Source of the DNA: Actinomycetes bacterium
GTDB lineage: Bacteria; Actinomycetota; Actinomycetes; Actinomycetales; Micrococcaceae
DNA length: 46,221 nucleotides
Reading direction: 5' to 3'
Assembly: GCA_023426375.1 (NCBI GenBank)
Contig: JAFAAV010000011.1
Location: 1 to 46,221 of the forward strand
The notes under the pieces were generated by a model. That model saw only the letters and a program-made list of their open reading frames with translations, was not told the origin of the DNA and did no database searches. The first letter of the stretch is position 1, and each line of letters starts with the position of its first letter. Of the stretch, positions 40,879 through 46,221 are shown in pieces. The translations under genes and the position numbers were made by a program.

Positions 40879-41201
40879 TCTTGCACCTCCTGGGCGGTTG
40901 CGGCGGTGTCATCGTCATCGTTGCCCGTCACCGCGAGCACCAACATGACGATCGTGATGGAAAACGCGATCACGATCGCGGTCAGCACGAACGCCTGAGG
41001 CAACGGATCGGCAATGGTCGAGAGGTCTTCCGGGGAGCCGTACGGCAGATCCCGGCGAGAGGTTCCTCCCGCGGCCATGAGCACGATATTGCCCGCGTGC
41101 CCCAGCAGGATGAACCCCAGGATCACGCGCAGCATCTCGCGCTTCATCATCAAATACACGGCCCCGAAGACGAGCAGGCCGGCGGTAATGGCAACGGTCA
41201 T
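40875..41201 (-). CDS. mrpC: Na+/H+ antiporter subunit C
   Basis: ATG 41201 overlaps the mrpA stop; 108 residues. It is a NuoK-like subunit with three helices. The family pattern GAVYLMMKREMLRVILGFIL is followed by GHAGNIVLMAAGG and DPLPQAFVLTAIVIAFSITI. Length is normal for MrpC. The last residues (DDDDTAATAQEVQE) are acidic. Confidence 0.93.
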   Translation of the reverse strand: MTVAITAGLLVFGAVYLMMKREMLRVILGFILLGHAGNIVLMAAGGTSRRDLPYGSPEDLSTIADPLPQAFVLTAIVIAFSITIVMLVLAVTGNDDDDTAATAQEVQE

Positions 41202-44152
41202 CGTGCGTTCACCTCGTCCGATTCCTCGGGGTTGTTGGCGTGGTCGCGGGAGTGCTCGCTCGAGGTCGAGCCCGACGTCGGCGGCTCACCTTCCGCGCGT
41301 TTCTCACCTGCAGTGGGGGCGTCCGATACCTCGGACTCGTGAGTGGGAGCTCCGGGATCGGAACCACCCACGAGCGGTTGGCCGCCGCGCTTGGGCGGCC
41401 GGCCCAGCAGGTTGAACGACGCGAGGATCACGCCGATCACGGCCAGGTACACGCCCACGTCGAACACGAGGGCGGTGGTGGCCTGGAAGCCGAAAATCTC
41501 CGGGTGCAACGGCCGCAAGAACGATCCGTCGAGGTAGCCCAGGAATCCCGTTCCCACACCCACGGCCACCCCCAGTCCGATGAGCAGCAGGTACGGCATT
41601 TGCACACGGGCTGAGCGGTCAGAAGGGGCCGCCAGGTAGGCCAACGCGAAGCCCGCGCCACCCACCAGTGCGGCAATGAAGCCGCCGCCGGGTTCGTAGT
41701 GACCGCGCAGCAACAGGATCAGCGAGCCCGCGACGATGATCGGCGCCAACAGCTTGGCGGCCGTCCGCACGAACACGGTGTTGTCCCGCGCATCGATCAG
41801 CGGGGAATGGTCCTGAATATTGGCGGAGCGCTCCGGGCTGGGCTTGCGCGCCCGCAGTAGGGCGGCGATCGTAATGCCGGCAACGCCTAGCACCGTGAGT
41901 TCGCCCAAGGTATCCAGAGCACGGAAGTCGACCAGGATCGTGTTGACCAGGTTGGTGCCGCCGGTCTCGTTGTACCCCTCGGTCAGGTAGTACTCCGACG
42001 CCGGGGACATCTCCCGTCGCCCGGTCAGCGCCCACACACCCACGGTGGTGGCCAGACCGGCACCGCCGGCGACCAGCAACGGAATCACGTGCTTGCGCGG
42101 GGGAGTTTTCTCGAACTTTGTGGGCAGTCGGCGCAGCAACAGGACCATGACGCACACGGTCAGGATCTCCACGAGCAGCTGGGTGATGGCCACGTCCGTG
42201 GCGCCCAGTTGCAGGAACCACACGGTCATGCCGAAGCCCACCACACCGGTCACCACAATCGCAGCAATCAGCGTCTTGGCCTGCATCATGGCCACCACGC
42301 CGCACGCGATGAGCACCACGAGCACCCAGTCGAGGGGGTCGCTGGGCACGCCGACCACGGCGGGCAAATCGTCGATGGTCAGCACGGCAATCACCGCGAT
42401 CCCGATCAACGCCACGGCGGGGATGCTCAGGTGCCTGCGCGGGGCGATACTTCCGGTCCAACCGCCGACGACGCCGCCGAAACTGATCGTCTGCTCCCTC
42501 GCGGTGTCCACGACGTCCAGTCCAGAGATCGGGAAGTCGTAGGGTTCCATGGCTCGGTGCACCCGATGGCGGGTGAGCACGAGAACGGTTCCGATGGCGA
42601 TGACGGTCAGCGAGACGAACAGCTCGGGGACCAGGCCGTGCCACAGGGCGAAGTGCGCCTCCACCTCTTCACCCGCTGACGCCGTTGCACCCACCGTAAC
42701 GAGCTTGTCCAGCAGGAACGGAATCACGCCCAGCACCAGTCCGGCGGTCGCACCCAGTACCGGGGCACCCCAGAACGCGGGGGAGGCTTCGCGGACCACG
42801 TCGTCGAAATCCTCCGAGCGGTCCGCACGACCTCCGAACGCGCCCAGCACGAGTCGCGCCGAGTACGCGAACGTGAAAATCGATGCCACTGCCGCCGCGG
42901 CCGTCACGACCCACGGAACCCAACCCGGGCCCGGCGCGTCGAGGAACGCCTTGAGCATTGTTTCCTTGCTCACGAACCCGAGCAGCAGCGGCACCCCGGC
43001 CATCGACGCCGCCGCGAGTCCCATGGCCGTGGCCGTCACGGGCATCCGCAGCTTCATGTGGGCGAGCTCGCGCATATCCCGGGTGTGGGCGCTGTGGTCG
43101 ATCACGCCGATGAACATGAACAGCGCGGACTTGAAGAGCGCGTGGGCAATCGTGTGAATGACCGCGGCCTTCAGCGCTTCGGGCGTGCCGATGCCGATCA
43201 TCGTGACCAGCAGACCCAACTGACTCATGGTCGAGTAGGCCAGCAGTTCCTTGAGGTCGTAACGGCGCAGGGCCGCGATCGCGCCGAAGAGTGCGGTGAT
43301 CAGGCCGGTGGTCACCAGCATGATGTTCCACACGGGGACGTCCGCGAACACGGGGGAGAAGCGCAACAGCAGGTAGATACCGGCCTTCACCATGGCTGCG
43401 GCGTGCAGGTAGGCGGAGACCGGGGTGATGGCCACCATCGAGTCCGGCAACCACGCTTGGAACGGGAACTGAGCGGACTTGGTGAATGCGGCCAAAGCGA
43501 TCAGCACGGCCACTGCGGTGGTCAGCCCTCCGTTGGAGGTCCACACGGGATCCACCAGGATCTCGCTTAAGCGTGTAGTCCCCGTGGCAATGATCATTAC
43601 GGTCACGGCAGCCAAGAGAAGCAGACCACCGGCCACCGTCACGAGCAGCGTGCGGATGGCTGGTTCTCGTGCTCCGGCCCCGGAGCGGGCGATCAGGAAG
43701 AACGAGCACAGCGTGGTGGCTTCCCACGCGACGTAGAGCACGATCAGATCATCGGCGAGCACAAGCGCCAGCATGGCTGCGGCAAAGCCCGTCATGAGTA
43801 GATAGAACGTGCCGTGCTTTCCGCCGGGCTCCAGATAGCGGGTGGAGTACACCATGATCATGGCGCCGATGACCAGCACCAGCAGTGTGAACACCAGGGC
43901 CAGGCCGTCCATACGGAGGCCGAGGCCCACGTCCACCGTGGGCATCCACGGGACCCATTGCTCGACCACCGGGGAACCGGAGCTGTCCGTGGAGGCGGAG
44001 CGAGCGGCGTCGGCGAATGCGGACACGGCCAGTGCAGCCGCGCCGAGTAGCGGCAGCGCGAGAACCCAGCCTGCATTGCGACCCAGGAACCTAGTGATCA
44101 GGGGTGAGGCGAAGCAGGTGAGGAGCGCGATAACCAAACATGTGAGTAGCAA
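41198..44152 (-). CDS. mrpA: Na+/H+ antiporter subunit A fused to subunit B
   Basis: TTG 44152, preceded by AAGGTGGTTTC, starts a 984-residue membrane protein. The NuoL-like core carries conserved Glu144 (YVAWEATTLCS) and Lys225 (FTKSAQFPFQAWLPDSM), with SAYLHAAAMVKAGIYLLLRF further on. The MrpA C-terminal region (LDWVLVVLIACGVVAMMQAK, LGATDVAITQLLVEILTV) follows. From about residue 810 an MrpB (MnhB) domain is fused (LLAPIIVAGSLILLLRGHYE, then PGGGFIAALVGGAG). A soluble tail of about 60 Pro/Ser/Glu-rich residues ends it. As first gene of the operon it drives Na+ (or K+, Ca2+) efflux for pH and salt tolerance. The A-B fusion is common in actinobacteria. Confidence 0.94.
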   Translation of the reverse strand: MLLTCLVIALLTCFASPLITRFLGRNAGWVLALPLLGAAALAVSAFADAARSASTDSSGSPVVEQWVPWMPTVDVGLGLRMDGLALVFTLLVLVIGAMIMVYSTRYLEPGGKHGTFYLLMTGFAAAMLALVLADDLIVLYVAWEATTLCSFFLIARSGAGAREPAIRTLLVTVAGGLLLLAAVTVMIIATGTTRLSEILVDPVWTSNGGLTTAVAVLIALAAFTKSAQFPFQAWLPDSMVAITPVSAYLHAAAMVKAGIYLLLRFSPVFADVPVWNIMLVTTGLITALFGAIAALRRYDLKELLAYSTMSQLGLLVTMIGIGTPEALKAAVIHTIAHALFKSALFMFIGVIDHSAHTRDMRELAHMKLRMPVTATAMGLAAASMAGVPLLLGFVSKETMLKAFLDAPGPGWVPWVVTAAAAVASIFTFAYSARLVLGAFGGRADRSEDFDDVVREASPAFWGAPVLGATAGLVLGVIPFLLDKLVTVGATASAGEEVEAHFALWHGLVPELFVSLTVIAIGTVLVLTRHRVHRAMEPYDFPISGLDVVDTAREQTISFGGVVGGWTGSIAPRRHLSIPAVALIGIAVIAVLTIDDLPAVVGVPSDPLDWVLVVLIACGVVAMMQAKTLIAAIVVTGVVGFGMTVWFLQLGATDVAITQLLVEILTVCVMVLLLRRLPTKFEKTPPRKHVIPLLVAGGAGLATTVGVWALTGRREMSPASEYYLTEGYNETGGTNLVNTILVDFRALDTLGELTVLGVAGITIAALLRARKPSPERSANIQDHSPLIDARDNTVFVRTAAKLLAPIIVAGSLILLLRGHYEPGGGFIAALVGGAGFALAYLAAPSDRSARVQMPYLLLIGLGVAVGVGTGFLGYLDGSFLRPLHPEIFGFQATTALVFDVGVYLAVIGVILASFNLLGRPPKRGGQPLVGGSDPGAPTHESEVSDAPTAGEKRAEGEPPTSGSTSSEHSRDHANNPEESDEVNAR

Positions 44153-44471
44153 GAAACCACCTTGGTCCGGGCATCAGAATGTGGGCGGGCCAGAAGTTTC
44201 GTGTCGTCCTCGCAATGCGACGGACGAATTCAGGCCAGTGGTGACGCGAGCGCGTATGACGGCGGAGCACCGGCCTGATTGGCACCCCACGAAGAAACCT
44301 GCCCGTTGGTCCCCAGAGAAATAGGGAGCACCCAAAAGATCGGCTCGAAAGCCGCGGGGGTGTCGGGGCGCTGTGAAGACATCCTGATGATCGTAACAGT
44401 CGTGCGGATCACGCCCGGGGGATGTGTCAGCCGCACCGGAATACTTGACGTGTCCACAGTGTTCCCTTGGC
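44153..44471. other. 319-base divergent intergenic region (mrp / luciferase-like)
   Basis: It must contain the promoters of both the mrp operon and the 44472 gene. TTGACG at 44445-44450 is a good -35 on the + strand, but the matching -10 position falls on the start codon, so it is not decisive. On the - strand TACGAT (near 44390) is a possible -10 far upstream of mrpA. I see no gene or strong hairpin. Confidence 0.4.
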
Positions 44472-45503
44472 ATGACAGTTGAACTTGGCATTGACACTTT
44501 CGGAGACGTCACCTGGGACGCCCAGGAGAAGCCTCTGTCGCACGCTCAGGTGGTGCGCAATGTGGTTGAAGAAGGCGTGCTCGCCGATCAGGTGGGACTG
44601 AACTTCATCGGGCTGGGAGAGCACCACCGCGATGACTTCGCCGTATCCTCCCCGGAGATGGTGCTGGCCGCGATTGCCGCTCGCACCGAGAACATTCACC
44701 TCGGTTCTGCCGTGACCGTGCTCAGCTCCGATGATCCCGTGCGCGTGTACGAGCGCTTCGCCACGCTGGATGCCCTTTCCAACGGACGCGCGGAAGTGAT
44801 TTTGGGTCGCGGCTCCTTCACCGAGTCCTTCCCACTGTTCGGCTACGAGTTGGAGGACTACGAGGAACTCTTCGAGGAGAAGCTCGCCCTGTTCGCCAAG
44901 CTTCGCGCCGAGCAACCCGTGTCGTGGGTCGGTAAGCACACCCAGAACCTGAACGACGTGACCCTCTACCCGCCGGTGGAGCACGGACTGCTCAAGTCGT
45001 GGATCGCCGTGGGTGGCAGCCCCCAGTCCGTGGTGCGCGCGGCCCACTACGACATCCCGCTCATGCTCGCGATCATCGGCGGCCCGGTGGACGGCTTCGC
45101 GCCGTTCGCTGACCTCTACCGCCGCGCGCTCGCCGAGTTCGGTCACACCGAGAGCAACCCCGTGGGCTACCACTCCTACGGCTACGTCGCCGAGACCGAC
45201 GAGCAGGCCATGGAGGAATTCTTCAAGCCGTACGTCATTTCTACGCGCCGCATCGGTGCCGAGCGCGGCTGGCCCGCGCCCACGCGAGATTCCTTCGAGC
45301 ACGAGGTCAAGCACGGTTCCATGGCCGTGGGCTCTCCGGAGACCGTGGCACGCAAGATTGCCGCGGGCATCAAGTCCCTGGGTGCCTCCCGCTTCGATCT
45401 CAAGGTCAGCACCGGTCCGCTGTCCCACGAGAACATCATGAAGAGCATCGAGCTATACGGCACCAAGGTTGCCCCGCTCGTGAAGGACATGCTGTCCGAA
45501 TGA
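44472..45503 (+). CDS. luciferase-like (LLM) flavin-dependent oxidoreductase
   Basis: ATG 44472 gives 343 residues starting MTVELGIDTFGDVTWDAQEK; the longer frame lacks support. It is a TIM-barrel bacterial-luciferase-family protein using F420 or reduced FMN. Family marks are GLNFIGLGEHHRDDFAVSSP, NIHLGSAVTVLSSDDPVRVY, ERFATLDALSNGRAEVILGR and the late GSPETVARKIAAGIKSLG. The Atu2307/SP_0267-like group of uncharacterised LLM proteins has this N-terminus (ELGIDTFGD). The substrate is unknown. The stop overlaps the next start (ATGA), so the two redox proteins are probably made together. Confidence 0.88.
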   Translation: MTVELGIDTFGDVTWDAQEKPLSHAQVVRNVVEEGVLADQVGLNFIGLGEHHRDDFAVSSPEMVLAAIAARTENIHLGSAVTVLSSDDPVRVYERFATLDALSNGRAEVILGRGSFTESFPLFGYELEDYEELFEEKLALFAKLRAEQPVSWVGKHTQNLNDVTLYPPVEHGLLKSWIAVGGSPQSVVRAAHYDIPLMLAIIGGPVDGFAPFADLYRRALAEFGHTESNPVGYHSYGYVAETDEQAMEEFFKPYVISTRRIGAERGWPAPTRDSFEHEVKHGSMAVGSPETVARKIAAGIKSLGASRFDLKVSTGPLSHENIMKSIELYGTKVAPLVKDMLSE

Positions 45504-46221
45504 GCACGGCAGAGGTTGTGGTCATCGGTGCCGGGCAGGCGGGTCTGTCCGCTGCTTATTACTTGGTCAGGGTTGGGTTGCGTCCGCACGAGGACTTCGT
45601 GGTGCTCGACGCCAATCCCGGTCCCGGCGGGGCCTGGCGACACCGGTGGCCCTCCCTCACGTTCGGCACCGCCCACGGGATCCATGACCTGCCGGGTCTC
45701 CCGTTGGGTACGCCGGACCCGACCGAACCGGCATCGTCCGTGGTCACCCGGTACTACGGGGAGTACGAGGCGCGCTTTTCACTGCCGGTCATCCGCCCAG
45801 CCCGGGTTTCTTCCGTGGATTCGGACAGCGATGACGACGACGCCGCTCTGCTCGTTCACACTGATGCCGGCACCTTCCGCACGCGGTACCTCATCAACGC
45901 GACCGGTACGTGGGACAAACCGTTTTGGCCGTGGTACCCGGGTCGTGCCGAGTTCCGAGGTCGGCAACTGCACACCCGGGATTTTTGGTCAGCATCCGAA
46001 TTCGCGGGCCAGCACGTGGTAGTGGTCGGTGGTGGAACGTCAGCCGTGCAGTTCTTATTGCAACTCAATGAGGCCGGGGCAACGACTACGTGGGTCACCC
46101 GCCGCGAACCCGTGTTCGAGCCGCGTTCCTTCGACGCTGAGTGGGGTCGTGATGTGGAGCGGCGGGTGCGCGAACGAACCAGCGCCGGGTTGCCACCCGA
46201 GAGCGTGGTATCGGTGACCGG
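45500..46221 (+). CDS. FAD/NAD(P)-dependent monooxygenase, 3' end outside window
   Basis: ATG 45500 overlaps the preceding stop. 240 complete codons are present and the frame runs off the right edge without a stop. The FAD-binding loop is VVVIGAGQAGLSAAYYLVRV, followed by VVLDANPGPGGAWRHRWPSL (the GG-W-x-x-R-W of flavin monooxygenases). YLINATGTWDKPFWPWYPG and the second dinucleotide loop HVVVVGGGTSAVQFLLQL are typical of the flavin-containing monooxygenase/Trk-like group. It probably oxidises a small organic compound, and the pairing with an LLM enzyme suggests a shared pathway. The substrate is unknown. Confidence 0.85.
   Translation, partial: MSTAEVVVIGAGQAGLSAAYYLVRVGLRPHEDFVVLDANPGPGGAWRHRWPSLTFGTAHGIHDLPGLPLGTPDPTEPASSVVTRYYGEYEARFSLPVIRPARVSSVDSDSDDDDAALLVHTDAGTFRTRYLINATGTWDKPFWPWYPGRAEFRGRQLHTRDFWSASEFAGQHVVVVGGGTSAVQFLLQLNEAGATTTWVTRREPVFEPRSFDAEWGRDVERRVRERTSAGLPPESVVSVT

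Noticed and set aside
41619..42644. 341-codon frame inside mrpA on the same strand
   Set aside because: Arg/His/Asp-rich out-of-frame shadow of the membrane protein gene.

Overview
The window is high-GC actinobacterial DNA. Gene order and protein types point to the Micrococcaceae (Arthrobacter, Kocuria, Micrococcus and Rothia relatives). This rests on recalled synteny, not on a database search. Many neighbours are joined by ATGA, GTGA or TAATG overlaps, GTG and TTG starts are common, and several genes look leaderless, with a TANNNT -10 box only 6 to 8 bases before the start codon.

Bases 1-10743 hold a conserved core block on the + strand: an Arg/Asp-rich TPR protein, a HAD phosphatase, a small acidic protein, the rRNA methyltransferase TlyA, NAD kinase, RecN, CTP synthase, a NUDIX hydrolase and XerD. 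From memory, in relatives xerD is normally followed closely by parA-scpA-scpB-rluB-tyrA-cmk-der. Here that second core block lies at 24608-31612, so the roughly 14 kb between them looks like an accessory insertion zone.

That zone contains four things. (i) A secreted LGFP-repeat/VanY peptidase. (ii) A complete 2-methylcitrate (propionate) locus: gntR-prpD-prpB-prpC on the - strand and divergent prpE, with two identical TGTATACA palindromes in the shared promoter region. (iii) An AT-rich single-gene island encoding a protein that appears to join an EVE/PUA-like domain, a CBS pair and a C-terminal HEPN-like domain with an R-N-x3-H motif; this is the best candidate for an undescribed defence-type system. 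(iv) A CitA/CitB-type two-component system beside the C4-dicarboxylate transporter DctA. C4-dicarboxylate uptake and the methylcitrate cycle both feed the TCA cycle.

Downstream of der, bases 31613-32162 carry no gene. They hold a strong terminator, five tandem units of about 40 bp built on a CTGATCGACGTTACGACC-like core, and a perfect 20-bp inverted repeat of the same core, followed by tRNA-Pro(GGG). Next come a UvrA-like ABC ATPase of the drug-resistance type, a divergent GNAT acetyltransferase, a small lipoprotein and a 14-codon remnant of a second GNAT gene. A zinc alcohol dehydrogenase and an all-helical conserved protein follow.

Bases 38260-44152 are a six-gene Mrp Na+/H+ antiporter operon on the - strand in the order mrpA(B)-C-D-E-F-G, with MrpA and MrpB fused. 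The window ends with a flavin-dependent luciferase-like monooxygenase translationally coupled to an FAD/NAD(P)-binding monooxygenase that runs off the right edge.
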